Source: an uncultured Gemmatimonadota bacterium (lineage in GTDB: Bacteria > Gemmatimonadota > Gemmatimonadetes > Gemmatimonadales > Gemmatimonadaceae). From it: a DNA stretch of 18,444 bases. A model generated the notes under the pieces. It ran no database searches and had not been told where the DNA came from. It saw only the letters and a program-made list of their open reading frames with translations. Positions 1 through 6,660 of this stretch are shown piece after piece. The DNA is taken from positions 1 through 18,444 of the forward strand of contig CAMLIT010000088.1 of NCBI GenBank assembly GCA_946480295.1, in the 5' to 3' direction. Each line of letters starts with the position of its first letter. Within the stretch, counting starts at the first letter, position 1. Both the position numbers and the translations under genes were made by a program.

Positions 1-81
1 ACGAGGGACGAGGGACGAGGGACGAGGGACGAGGGACGAGGGACGAGGGACGAGAGACGAGGGACGAGGGACGAGGGACGA
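1..81. repeat. Heptanucleotide tandem array (ACGAGGG)n
   Basis: Eleven consecutive 7-base units ACGAGGG, with one variant unit (ACGAGAG at 50-56), followed by a partial unit. The array probably continues to the left of the window. It has no spacers, so it is a simple-sequence array and not a CRISPR. Its reverse complement recurs at 615-660, so the two arrays face each other across about 530 bases. Confidence 0.95.
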
Positions 82-130
82 GTCGGGGCGGGCCACTTCC
101 GCCGTGCGCCGGGTCCGGCGGGCGCTCTGG

Positions 131-565
131 CATCATCGCCGATCGGACACGGATGCGACGGAGGGCACGGATCCTACGGATGGGCTGCGCGGCGGGGGAG
201 CCGGGCCCCGGACCGGCCGCTGGGCGAGAGGCGTCATCGCGCCACGCGGAGCAATTCGCACGAATTCGGCAGTTCATTCGTGGTCATTCGCGTTACTCCC
301 CGTGTGATACCGGCCCCATGACAGGAGGCCACGCACGGCGTGTCCGAGCTCGTCTCACCGGCGCCAGCCACTCTCTCCGGCCAGCCTCCAAAGAGCCGAC
401 GCGAATTGAACGGACATCGTGCGAATCGGCGCGAATGAGAGGCGGTGGTGGGGGAGCGGGCCCCGGGCCGGCCGCTGGGCGAGAGGCGCCATCGCGGCAC
501 GCAGAGCGATCCGCGCCGATCCGTGTGCCGTTCATCCGTCGAATCCGTGTTCCCCATCGTGTGAT
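131..565. repeat. Two tandem copies of a composite non-coding repeat (period about 255 bp)
   Basis: The stretch 82-614 has no convincing gene. It contains two imperfect copies of the same module. The GC-rich cores lie at about 191-255 and 441-510 and share the string GGCCGCTGGGCGAGAGGCG, then an ATCGCG.CACGC.GAGC pattern. Each core is followed by a tail rich in ATTCG/ATCCG words that ends in CGTGTGAT (301-308 and 558-565). Each is preceded by a head rich in the complementary words ACGGAT/GCGAAT (about 131-180 and 385-435), so each copy also has inverted-repeat ends. Open frames across it are low-complexity Arg/Pro/Ser shadows and are not called. Function is unknown; it looks like a dispersed intergenic repeat family. 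Confidence 0.7.
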
Positions 566-614
566 GCCCGCCCGACCACGGAGCCCGAAGCACGGCGTCA
601 CGAAGCCAGAGATG

Positions 615-660
615 CCCTCGTCCCTCGTCCCTCGTCCCTCGTCCCTCGTCCCTCGTCCCT
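615..660. repeat. Heptanucleotide tandem array (CCCTCGT)n, inverted relative to 1-81
   Basis: Six full CCCTCGT units and a partial one. This is the exact reverse complement of the ACGAGGG array at 1-81. It abuts the 3' end of the epimerase gene: the TAG stop of that minus-strand gene (659-661) lies at the array junction. It is a simple-sequence array with no spacers. Confidence 0.95.
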
Positions 661-1612
661 ACCCCTCCCGCCCCTCGCCACCCGCCAGCTCCCATCTCAG
701 CCCCGTTTCCAGCGTCTCCGACCGGTACCCGAACCCCGCCCCCCGCAGCACCGTCGGCTCGACGCGCTGGCTCGCCAGGATCGTCTTCCGCGCCATCTCG
801 CCGAAGACCAGCTCCAGCGCGAAGGTCGGCACGGGTAGCAGCGCCGGGCGACGCAGGACGCGCCCGAGGACGGCGGTGAACTCGACGTTCCGCACCGGGT
901 TCGGCGCGACCACGTCGACGGGGCCGGCGATCCGCTCGGCGTCCATCAGGAATCGGAGCGCGCGCACCGCGTCAGTGAGCGAGATCCACGACAGCCACTG
1001 CTGGCCGCTGCCCATCCGCCCTCCGACGCCCGCGCGGAAGAAGGGGAGGACGCGCGCGAGCATCCCCGAGCGGGGGCTGAGCACAACCCCGTTGCGCAGC
1101 AGCACCACGCGGATCCCCGACGCCGATGCCGCGGCGGTCGCGCCCTCCCACTCCTGGACCATCCGCGCGAGCCAGTCGGCGCCGAGGGCGCTGCGCTCGT
1201 CGAGGATCTCGTCGCCGCGGTCGCCGTAGATGCCGACGGCGGAGGCGTTCAGGAGCACGCGCGGCGGACGCGCCAGACCGGCGAGCGTGCGCACGAGGAG
1301 TGTGGTGCCTCCGACCCGGCTCTCCCGGATCCGCCGCTTCCGCGCGCCCGTCCAGCGCTGGTCGATCGGCTCGCCGGCGAGGTTCACCACGGCATCCATC
1401 CCCTCGAGCGCCGCGCCATCCACGACGCCCGACGCCGGGTCCCAGGCGATCTCCCCCGCATGTTGGGCCCTGCCGCGGCGAACTGGGTGCACCTCGTAGC
1501 CGTCGGCGCGAAGGGAGGCCGACAGGGCGGAGCCGATGAGCCCCGACGCGCCGGTGATCGCGACGTGCCGCGGCGGCTCCGCGCGCACGCTCGCCGTGGA
1601 GGGGGCAGCCAT
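659..1612 (-). CDS. TIGR01777/YfcH-family NAD(P)-binding epimerase-like protein
   Basis: A 317-aa protein of the extended short-chain dehydrogenase/NAD-dependent epimerase family, TIGR01777 (YfcH, SulA-like) branch. The N-terminal Rossmann motif GASGLIG is at residues 21-27 after a short basic leader. It is followed by the family-typical NLAGEPIDQRW segment, an SAVGIYG active-site region carrying the tyrosine, and a C-terminal DUF1731-like domain (from about residue 245, with NPVRNVEFTAVLGR). Length is normal for the family, and the substrate is unknown for most members. The ATG at 1612 is the first start in frame; the ribosome site is weak, and the ~15 residues before the Rossmann strand make a slightly later start possible. 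The stop codon sits at the edge of a heptamer array. It lies 44 bases downstream of the FlgM-like gene on the same strand and may be co-transcribed with it. Confidence 0.92.
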   Translation of the reverse strand: MAAPSTASVRAEPPRHVAITGASGLIGSALSASLRADGYEVHPVRRGRAQHAGEIAWDPASGVVDGAALEGMDAVVNLAGEPIDQRWTGARKRRIRESRVGGTTLLVRTLAGLARPPRVLLNASAVGIYGDRGDEILDERSALGADWLARMVQEWEGATAAASASGIRVVLLRNGVVLSPRSGMLARVLPFFRAGVGGRMGSGQQWLSWISLTDAVRALRFLMDAERIAGPVDVVAPNPVRNVEFTAVLGRVLRRPALLPVPTFALELVFGEMARKTILASQRVEPTVLRGAGFGYRSETLETGLRWELAGGEGREG

Positions 1613-1656
1613 GCGGGAAAGCTACCCAGGTCCGCGGGCGATGCGAAATCGTCCCG

Positions 1657-1809
1657 TCAGAGGTCGCCGCTGGCGACGATGCGCCAGGCAACCTCCCAGG
1701 CGACGCGCGGCGTCAGGTAATAGCCCTCATCGACGCGCCGGCGCAGCTCCTCGCGACGTTCCGCGACGGCATCACCGTCCCGCCTCGTACCGCGCCAGTC
1801 GCGCGACAT
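1657..1809 (-). CDS. Small FlgM-like protein (putative anti-sigma factor)
   Basis: A 50-aa open frame. Its second half has the pattern R-x-x-LR-x-RV-x-x-G-Y ... VA-x-x-I (residues 19-46), which resembles the C-terminal sigma-binding helices of FlgM, the anti-sigma-28 factor. The likeness is a visual pattern only. FlgM proteins are usually near 90-100 aa, so this would be a minimal version. I chose ATG 1809 because a GGGAG motif lies 7 bases upstream. An in-frame ATG at 1839 would add 10 residues but would fall almost at the predicted transcription start. A good sigma-28-type promoter (1848-1874, minus strand) points into the gene. A FliA-type sigma factor is encoded 1.8 kb away, which makes an anti-sigma role attractive. 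Otherwise it is a hypothetical protein. Confidence 0.55.
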   Translation of the reverse strand: MSRDWRGTRRDGDAVAERREELRRRVDEGYYLTPRVAWEVAWRIVASGDL

Positions 1810-1847
1810 CGCTGCGCTCCCGCCCTCGTCCGTCCTCATGCATCCGA

Positions 1848-1874
1848 GTATCGGTCGGCGGCGCGCCGCCTTTA
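1848..1874 (-). promoter_or_regulatory. Candidate sigma-28 (FliA/WhiG-type) promoter for the FlgM-like gene
   Basis: Read on the minus strand the sequence is TAAA (1874-1871), 15 bases, then ACCGATAC (1855-1848). The known FliA consensus is TAAA-N15-GCCGATAA, so 10 of 12 specified positions match at exact spacing. Predicted transcription would start near 1840, leaving about 30 bases of leader with a GGGAG ribosome site before ATG 1809. A FliA-type sigma factor is encoded at 3644-4399. Confidence 0.55.
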
Positions 1875-1886
1875 GGTTGCCGACCG
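1852..1886. promoter_or_regulatory. Nested palindromes in the divergent intergenic region
   Basis: An 8-base inverted repeat, CGGTCGGC (1852-1859) and GCCGACCG (1879-1886), flanks and overlaps a perfect 14-base palindrome GGCGGCGCGCCGCC (1857-1870). The palindrome covers most of the spacer of the candidate sigma-28 promoter and lies between the FlgM-like gene and the response-regulator gene. It could be an operator for either divergent gene or simply a DNA/RNA hairpin; no binding protein is known from the sequence. Confidence 0.4.
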
Positions 1887-1948
1887 GACCGCGCCCGCGT
1901 CCTTCAGGTGCGGCTGCATCGCGCCGCCAGTCTCCGTTCCAGCCGCGC

Positions 1949-3343
1949 ATGGCCACGATTCTCTGCGTCGATGACGAGCCGACCATCGGCCTCATCCTCG
2001 AGGACACTCTCGAACGCCTCGGGCATCGCCCCCTGAGCGCCCACAGCGTTCCCGAAGCGCTGCAGGCGCTCGCACGCGGGGGCGTGGAGCTCGTCATCTC
2101 CGACGTCCGGATGCCGGGCCTCGATGGCCTGGAGTTCCTGCGCCTGCTGCGCCAGGAGGGGTACGACGTCCCCCTCGTCATGCTCACCGGCTACGCGAGC
2201 ATCGAGAACGCGGTCGAGTCCATCCGCGCCGGCGCCGTCGACTATATCACGAAGCCGATCCGTCCCGAGCAGCTCGAGCACGCGGTCGAGAACGCCCTCC
2301 ACCTTGCGCGCCTGCGGCGGGAGAACGACGCCCTCCGCCGCGAGGTGATGGAGTTCCGCAAGGGACGCGAGATCGTCGGCGAGAGCGCTATCATGCGCCG
2401 GCTCCTCCAGACGGTGTCGACCGCGGCGCCGACACGGGCCACCGTGCTCCTGCAGGGGGAGTCCGGGACGGGAAAGGAGCTCTTCGCCCGCGCCATCCAC
2501 GACCAGAGCGACCGGCGCGACAAGCCGTTCATCAAGCTGAACTGCGCCGCGCTCCCCGAGGGACTGGTCGAGAGCGCCCTCTTCGGACACGAGAAGGGCG
2601 CCTTCACCGGCGCGATCAGGCGCGTCGAGGGCGCGTTCGAGCGGGCACACGGCGGCACGCTTCTCCTCGACGAGATCTCGGAGATGCGCCTCGATCTCCA
2701 GGCCAAGCTCCTGCGCGTCCTCCAGGAGCAGGAGTTCGAGCGCGTGGGCGGGAGCGCGCCGATCACGGTGGACGTCCGCATCGTCGCCACGACCAACCGC
2801 GACCTCGCACAGGAAGCCGCCGCCGGCCGCTTCCGGCAGGACCTCTACTATCGCTTGAGCGTCCTCCCGATCTACCTGCCCCCGCTGCGCGAGCGCCCCG
2901 AGGACATCCCCCTCCTCGCCTATCGCTTCGCCATGCGCGCGGCCCAGGAGGTCGGGAAGGAGGTCACGACGATCTCCGCCGAGGCCATGACGACGCTCCA
3001 GCGGCACGACTGGCCCGGGAACGTGCGAGAGCTCCAGCACGCGATCGAGCGGGCGGTGATCCTGAGCGGCGGGCCGGTGCTCCAGCCGAATCATTTTCAG
3101 GGCATCGGGTCCGTCCAGCGGAGCGGGGCCGCGACGCTCCCGAGCGCGGCGCCGGGCCGGAGCGAACCGGGCGAGGACGGTGTCCGACTCGACACCCTCG
3201 ACCTCTCCGAGGCGGAGGCGCGGCTGATCGCGCGGGCGCTGCAGGTGACCGGGGGCAATCGCACGCGCGCGGCGGCGCTGCTCGGCATCAGCGTTCGCAC
3301 GCTCCGCTACAAGCTGAACGTCCCGGGGCTGGTGGAAGGCTAG
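1949..3343 (+). CDS. Sigma-54-dependent NtrC-family response regulator
   Basis: A 464-aa activator with the full three-domain layout. The receiver domain (1-120) has the acidic pair D8/D9, phosphoacceptor D52 (ISDVRMPG), T80 and K102. The AAA+ domain (about 143-370) has Walker A GESGTGKE (170-177), an intact GAFTGA sigma-54 contact loop (217-222), Walker B LLLDE (238-242) and an arginine-rich sensor segment. A Fis-type helix-turn-helix closes the protein (GGNRTRAAALLGISVRTLRYKL). I chose ATG 1949 because the receiver begins there; the open frame extends 37 codons upstream but that part is low-complexity. All key residues are present, so phosphorylation-dependent activation of RNA polymerase-sigma-54 is expected. 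No kinase is adjacent; candidates in the window are the proteins at 4428-5063 and 12535-14823. An NtrC-type regulator (GvrA) controls gas vesicles in Serratia, which makes this a reasonable candidate regulator of the gvp genes. Confidence 0.95.
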   Translation: MATILCVDDEPTIGLILEDTLERLGHRPLSAHSVPEALQALARGGVELVISDVRMPGLDGLEFLRLLRQEGYDVPLVMLTGYASIENAVESIRAGAVDYITKPIRPEQLEHAVENALHLARLRRENDALRREVMEFRKGREIVGESAIMRRLLQTVSTAAPTRATVLLQGESGTGKELFARAIHDQSDRRDKPFIKLNCAALPEGLVESALFGHEKGAFTGAIRRVEGAFERAHGGTLLLDEISEMRLDLQAKLLRVLQEQEFERVGGSAPITVDVRIVATTNRDLAQEAAAGRFRQDLYYRLSVLPIYLPPLRERPEDIPLLAYRFAMRAAQEVGKEVTTISAEAMTTLQRHDWPGNVRELQHAIERAVILSGGPVLQPNHFQGIGSVQRSGAATLPSAAPGRSEPGEDGVRLDTLDLSEAEARLIARALQVTGGNRTRAAALLGISVRTLRYKLNVPGLVEG

Positions 3344-3353
3344 GGAGAGATTT

Positions 3354-3391
3354 GCCCGGCACGAGTTGCCGGTCGGCAGGAATTGCCGGGC
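3354..3391. promoter_or_regulatory. Tandem palindromic sites / hairpin after the response-regulator gene
   Basis: Two near-identical 16-base copies, CGGCACGAGTTGCCGG (3357-3372) and CGGCAGGAATTGCCGG (3374-3389), differ at two positions and are spaced 17 bases apart. Each is itself an inverted repeat CGGCA-N5-TGCCG. Together they also allow a larger stem GCCCGGCA/TGCCGGGC (3354-3361 with 3384-3391). The site begins 10 bases after the response-regulator stop codon and lies about 250 bases ahead of the sigma-factor gene. It could be a tandem operator (for example for the NtrC-type protein itself) or a terminator-like hairpin, but no T-run follows. The rest of the 3344-3643 gap contains no gene that I can support. 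Confidence 0.45.
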
Positions 3392-3534
3392 GACCGCGGC
3401 CGGGCCGCGGCGCGCGCCTGATTCCCCGCGCGGTGCCGGCGGCGCGATGCAAACGTCGCCAGGACAATCGCTTCGGCTGGCGTCCCTTCGGCCGCGCTGC
3501 CGCCGTCCTACCAGCCGGACCACGCGCCAGAGGC

Positions 3535-3549
3535 TGGTTCGCGGCTTGC
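3535..3549 (+). promoter_or_regulatory. Candidate sigma-54 (-24/-12) promoter before the sigma-factor gene
   Basis: The string TGGTTCGCGGCTTGC fits the sigma-54 consensus TGGCACG-N4-TTGC at nine of eleven positions, with exact GG-N10-GC spacing. Transcription would start near 3560, about 85 bases before the sigma-factor ATG. A sigma-54 activator gene lies just upstream, and the tandem palindromes at 3357-3389 sit about 160 bases upstream, a normal enhancer distance. In a GC-rich genome such matches occur by chance, so this is tentative. Confidence 0.3.
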
Positions 3550-3643
3550 CTTGGTGGACCGTGCGCGACGCCCGCCGTTCCCACCTCCCGGCTCCCTCCA
3601 CTTCCCGTCGCGCGGCGCCGTTCCGACGACGGAGACGCTTCCA

Positions 3644-4399
3644 ATGCCCCCGACCACGACCAGCCTGCTCGCCGCGGATGCGCGCGACGACCGTACCCGT
3701 GAGGCGCTGCTCAACGAGCACCTCGGACTCGTCCACCACGTCGCGCGCCAGATCGCGCGGCACGTGCAGGCCGAGATGGAGCTGGACGAGCTGGTGAGCG
3801 CGGGCACGATGGGGCTGATCCAGGCGCTCGCCGCGTTCGAGGCCGCGCGCGGCCACTCCTTCTCCACCTTCGCCGTGCCGAGGATCCGAGGCGCGATCCT
3901 CGACGAGCTACGTCGGCAGGACCGGGTCCCCCGCTCGGTGCGCCGGAAGAGCCGCGACATCGCGCGGGCCCGCGCGGAGCTGCAGCGCGAGTACGGCCGC
4001 GCCGCGACCGCGCGAGAGGTGGCGTTCCAGCTCGGCGTGACGGAGGACGTCCTGCGGAAGTGGGAGCGCGACCTGGAGATTACCGTGCACCTCCCGCTCG
4101 ACAGCATCGGCGAGGGCGACGCCGGCGGCGCGCCGCTGCCGGGCGAGCTGCTCGCCGAATCCGGCGCCCCGACGGTCGAGGACCGGTTGACGCTGGAGCA
4201 GGAGACGTTGCAGCTCCACGCGGCGATGCAGGAGCTGAAGCCGCAGGAGCGCAACGTGCTCGCGCTGCACTACTACGAGGGGCTCAAGCTCCAGGAGATC
4301 GCCGAGGTGCTGGGGCTGTCGGCGTGCCGGATCTCCCAGATCCGCACCGGCGCCCTCGCCAGGCTCCGCGAGCGGCTGTCGCGGCTGCGGGCCGCCTGA
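3644..4399 (+). CDS. FliA/WhiG-type (sigma-28 family) RNA polymerase sigma factor
   Basis: A 251-aa alternative sigma factor of the sigma-28 group. Region 2 spans about residues 25-105 and includes the group signature FSTFAVPRIRGAILDELRRQD followed by RVPRSVRRK. Region 3 (about 108-180) has the AAT-A-EVA-x-x-LGV pattern. Region 4 (about 195-248) has a helix-turn-helix LQEIAEVLGLSACRISQI. Length is typical for FliA. ATG 3644 is chosen because GGAG lies 9 bases upstream and homology starts shortly after; an upstream ATG at 3551 adds low-complexity sequence only. No flagellar gene is visible in the window, so it may control something else here, possibly including the FlgM-like gene whose promoter matches the sigma-28 consensus. 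It is convergent with the next gene, with only 28 bases between. Confidence 0.93.
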   Translation: MPPTTTSLLAADARDDRTREALLNEHLGLVHHVARQIARHVQAEMELDELVSAGTMGLIQALAAFEAARGHSFSTFAVPRIRGAILDELRRQDRVPRSVRRKSRDIARARAELQREYGRAATAREVAFQLGVTEDVLRKWERDLEITVHLPLDSIGEGDAGGAPLPGELLAESGAPTVEDRLTLEQETLQLHAAMQELKPQERNVLALHYYEGLKLQEIAEVLGLSACRISQIRTGALARLRERLSRLRAA

Positions 4400-4427
4400 C
4401 GATCCGCGCGACCCGACGCCCCGTCGC

Positions 4428-5063
4428 CTAACGCTCCCCGGCGCCGCGCTCGCGCCGCCGCAGCTCGGCGAGCGTGGGCAACCGCAGCTCGAGCGGGCCG
4501 TCGGCCCACCTCAGCTCCGCCCCCGCGCGGTCGGCCAGCATCCGCGCGTACGCGTCGGGGACGCGCCACCGCGTCGACGCGTTCCCCGTGGTGATCGATG
4601 CGAGCGTCGCCGCATCGTCGCCCGCCGTCGTCACGCGCAGCTCGCCCGCCCCCTGCGCCGCGGCGTCGGCGAGGGCGCCGGCGCAGAGCAGCAGGAGGAC
4701 GCGCAGCAGCACCCAGCGCTCCGCCCGCACGGGCTGAGGCGCGCCGCTCACGGTGACTGTCCAGCGGACGTCGCGCGCCTGGGCATGCAGGCCGAGCACC
4801 GCGACGGCATCGCGCACGAGCAGCGGCACCTCCAGCGCCTCGGCCAGGGCGCTCCGTTCGGCGGGGACGAGGCGCAGCAGGCGAATGAGCTCCGTCAGGC
4901 GCTGGATCTCGCCCGCGAGAAGCTCGCGCCCTTCGTCGTCCGAGGTGCCGAGATCGCGGAGCGCGGTCAGCGCGCCGGCGCGATTGCTCAGGGCGTGCGC
5001 CACGCCGCGCAACAGCGCGTCGGTGAGCGAATTCCAATCGGTCTCGCGCGGTTCGCGCTCCAT
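4428..5063 (-). CDS. Histidine-kinase-like protein with degenerate ATPase domain (possible phosphotransfer protein)
   Basis: A 211-aa soluble protein. The N-terminal part (about 10-75) resembles a kinase dimerization/phosphoacceptor hairpin: VAHALSN (H23 as candidate phospho-histidine), then a second helix LLAGEIQRLTELIRLLRLV. The C-terminal part (about 80-200) follows the order of a GHKL ATPase fold, but its N-box segment reads LLLLCAGALADA without the metal-binding asparagine, and the DxGxG and GxGxG boxes are absent. This is the layout of histidine phosphotransferases such as ChpT or of pseudokinases. It probably relays phosphate or binds a partner but does not hydrolyse ATP. ATG 5063 has a GGGGA motif 6-10 bases upstream. 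It could serve the response regulator at 1949-3343; this is inference from proximity. Confidence 0.7.
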   Translation of the reverse strand: MEREPRETDWNSLTDALLRGVAHALSNRAGALTALRDLGTSDDEGRELLAGEIQRLTELIRLLRLVPAERSALAEALEVPLLVRDAVAVLGLHAQARDVRWTVTVSGAPQPVRAERWVLLRVLLLLCAGALADAAAQGAGELRVTTAGDDAATLASITTGNASTRWRVPDAYARMLADRAGAELRWADGPLELRLPTLAELRRRERGAGER

Positions 5064-5205
5064 CGGGATCCCCTGTTCGGCGTGGAGGTGATGCGCCCGC
5101 CTGGAACTTGCACGCGCCGGACGCGGTTACGCAGAGAGCGCGCGCCGCAGATAAACCGGGACGAGCGCTCAGGTCAACCGATTCCTGCACCCGGCGAGCA
5201 CCATC

Positions 5206-5706
5206 ATGACCGCTCCAGACGCACTCGTTCAGCTCACGAAGTCGTGGAACGAGTTCTACAGCCACTCGAAGACGGCGGAGACCATCGTCACCTTCTGCCA
5301 CGTCGGCGGCCTGCTCCTCGGGGGCGGGGCGGCGGTGGCGAGCGACCGTGCGACCTTTCGTGCCCTGCGCGGCGAGGCCGAGCATCGCGGCCATCACCTG
5401 CGCGAGCTCGCCTCGGTGCACCCCTTCGTCCTGACGGGACTCGCCATCACCTTCGTCAGCGGCATCCTCCTGTTCGCCGCGGACGTCGACACCTTCTTCA
5501 GCTCGTGGATCTTCTGGCTGAAGATGGCGCTCATCGTCCTGCTGCTCGCGAACGGCGCCTGGATGACACGCGCGGAGAAGGCCCTGCGCGTGGACGCGAG
5601 CCTCGAGTCTCCGGGGTGGCCCCGGCTGCATCGGACGGCGGTGTCGAGCGTCGTGCTCTGGTTCGCGATCACCCTCGCCGGCGTCGCCCTCGTGAACGTG
5701 TCGTAA
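5206..5706 (+). CDS. Four-helix integral membrane protein, unknown function
   Basis: A 166-aa protein with four predicted membrane segments: about residues 26-46 (FCHVGGLLLGGG), 73-92 (PFVLTGLAITFVSGILLF), 99-118 (SSWIFWLKMALIVLLLANG) and 145-164. Membrane-associated histidines at 32 and 72 and a lysine at 106 next to helix 3 are features seen in small heme- or copper-related membrane families (CopD/DUF2214-like, DUF6644-like), but I cannot assign it to one. ATG 5206 is the first good start, with a weak GGCGAG ribosome site. It is divergent from the kinase-like gene; the 142-base region between them has no motif that I can defend. A stem-loop follows the stop codon. Confidence 0.8.
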   Translation: MTAPDALVQLTKSWNEFYSHSKTAETIVTFCHVGGLLLGGGAAVASDRATFRALRGEAEHRGHHLRELASVHPFVLTGLAITFVSGILLFAADVDTFFSSWIFWLKMALIVLLLANGAWMTRAEKALRVDASLESPGWPRLHRTAVSSVVLWFAITLAGVALVNVS

Positions 5707-5720
5707 CGCTGTCATCAGAG

Positions 5721-5740
5721 CGGCGGCGCGCTGGCCGCCG
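5721..5740 (+). terminator. Stem-loop after the membrane-protein gene (possible terminator)
   Basis: CGGCGGC (5721-5727) pairs perfectly with GCCGCCG (5734-5740) around a 6-base loop, starting 15 bases after the stop codon. There is no T-run, so it is not a canonical intrinsic terminator, though GC-only hairpins are common in such genomes. Confidence 0.3.
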
Positions 5741-5872
5741 GCGCGGCCGCACCGGCGCCGGTCGCCGCGCGCCGTCCGCCGCGGGGCCATGGACGACGTA
5801 GATTGGAGGCGTGTTCACGTCCTCACCGCCATCCCGCCGCCCTTCGATCACGCGCCAACCGGCGCGCCGCTC

Positions 5873-6547
5873 ATGCTGATCGGCCTCGCCGGCATGGTCG
5901 GCACCGGCAAGACCACGCTCACCCGCGCCCTCGCCGACCGCTTCGGCCTGCAGCTGGCCCTGGAGAGCGTGGACGCGGACAATCCGTGGCTGGCGAAGTT
6001 CTACGCGCCGGAGGGGATGCGCGCCTACGCGCTGCACCTGCAGCTCCACTTCCTGGCGTCGCGCTTCGCCAGCGTTCGGCGGATGCGTGGCACGGGCGGG
6101 AGCTGGATCCTCGACCGCACCTGGTACGAGGACGCCGAGGTCTTCGCGCGCGGGCTGTACGAGCAGGGCGCGATGACCCGCGACGACTGGGAGCTCTACT
6201 GGTCGCTCTATCGCGAGCTGCTGCACGCCCCCGCCGCGCGACCGCCGCGTCTCCTGCTGTATCTCGACGCACCGCTCGAGACGGTGGTCGCGCGCATCCG
6301 AAGCCGCGGCCGCCCCGAGGAGCAGGCCGTCCCGCTCGACTACTGGGCGTCGCTCCACGCGCGATACGAGCGCTGGATCGCCGGATTCGCGAGCTGTCGC
6401 GTGCTGCGGCTCGACGTCCGCGAGTACGACCTCGTGGCCGATCCGCGCGCGGTCGAGGACATCGCCGGCCGCGTCCGCCTGGAGCTCGAGGGGGAGCTGC
6501 CCCAGACGGAGCTCTGGCCGGCCCGCCGCATGCTCGCCGCCATCTGA
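5873..6547 (+). CDS. Deoxynucleoside kinase (dAK/dGK/dCK type)
   Basis: A 224-aa nucleotide-salvage enzyme that transfers phosphate from ATP to a deoxynucleoside. The P-loop GMVGTGKTT is at residues 7-15. It is followed by the substrate-binding pattern ESVDADNPWLAKFY, the catalytic DR motif in ILDRTWYEDAEVFA, and the lid-region pattern RIRSRGRPEEQAVPLDYWASLHARYERWI typical of bacterial deoxyadenosine/deoxyguanosine kinases. Which base it prefers cannot be read off. ATG 5873 puts the P-loop at the normal distance from the N-terminus. An in-frame ATG at 5789 would add 28 residues of low-complexity sequence and is less likely, although a GGAGG lies at 5805-5809. It stands 113 bases upstream of the first gas-vesicle gene on the same strand, probably an independent unit. 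Confidence 0.9.
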   Translation: MLIGLAGMVGTGKTTLTRALADRFGLQLALESVDADNPWLAKFYAPEGMRAYALHLQLHFLASRFASVRRMRGTGGSWILDRTWYEDAEVFARGLYEQGAMTRDDWELYWSLYRELLHAPAARPPRLLLYLDAPLETVVARIRSRGRPEEQAVPLDYWASLHARYERWIAGFASCRVLRLDVREYDLVADPRAVEDIAGRVRLELEGELPQTELWPARRMLAAI

Positions 6548-6585
6548 GGATTGCCGCCGCCATGGATGCGGCCGCGGCCGCGTCG

Positions 6586-6591
6586 TATATT
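6586..6591 (+). promoter_or_regulatory. Possible -10 element upstream of the gas-vesicle operon
   Basis: TATATT stands out in an otherwise nearly pure GC stretch between the kinase stop codon and the first gvp gene. Transcription from it would start near 6598, giving about 60 bases of leader. No recognisable -35 element lies at normal spacing (TTGCCG at 6551 is 29 bases away), so activator dependence or another sigma factor would be needed. Confidence 0.25.
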
Positions 6592-6660
6592 CACCGCCCG
6601 GCCTGCCATCGGGCCGGACTTCGCCGCGCCGCCGCGGCCCCCGCTGCACCGAGGATGTTC

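Noticed and set aside
1..81. CRISPR array
   Set aside because: The repeats are 7 bases long, directly adjacent and without spacers, so it is a simple tandem repeat.
153..1229. Long plus-strand open frame across the repeat region and the epimerase gene
   Set aside because: The product is low-complexity Arg/Pro/Ser sequence. It crosses a heptamer array and lies antisense to a clear epimerase family gene.
1657..2187. 176-aa minus-strand frame extending the FlgM-like gene upstream
   Set aside because: Most of it is antisense to the receiver domain of the response regulator. The promoter and ribosome site support the short form starting at 1809.
3357..3389. Sigma-54 promoters in the GGCACGAGTTGC and GGCAGGAATTGC strings
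   Set aside because: GG and GC are separated by 8 bases instead of the required 10 in both.
5152..5185. Sigma-28 promoter before the membrane-protein gene (TAAA ... CCGATT)
   Set aside because: The spacing between TAAA and the CCGAT word is over 20 bases instead of 15, so it does not fit.
5789..5872. N-terminal extension of the deoxynucleoside kinase from ATG 5789
   Set aside because: The extra 28 residues precede the P-loop strand, are Pro-rich and have no counterpart in the family.
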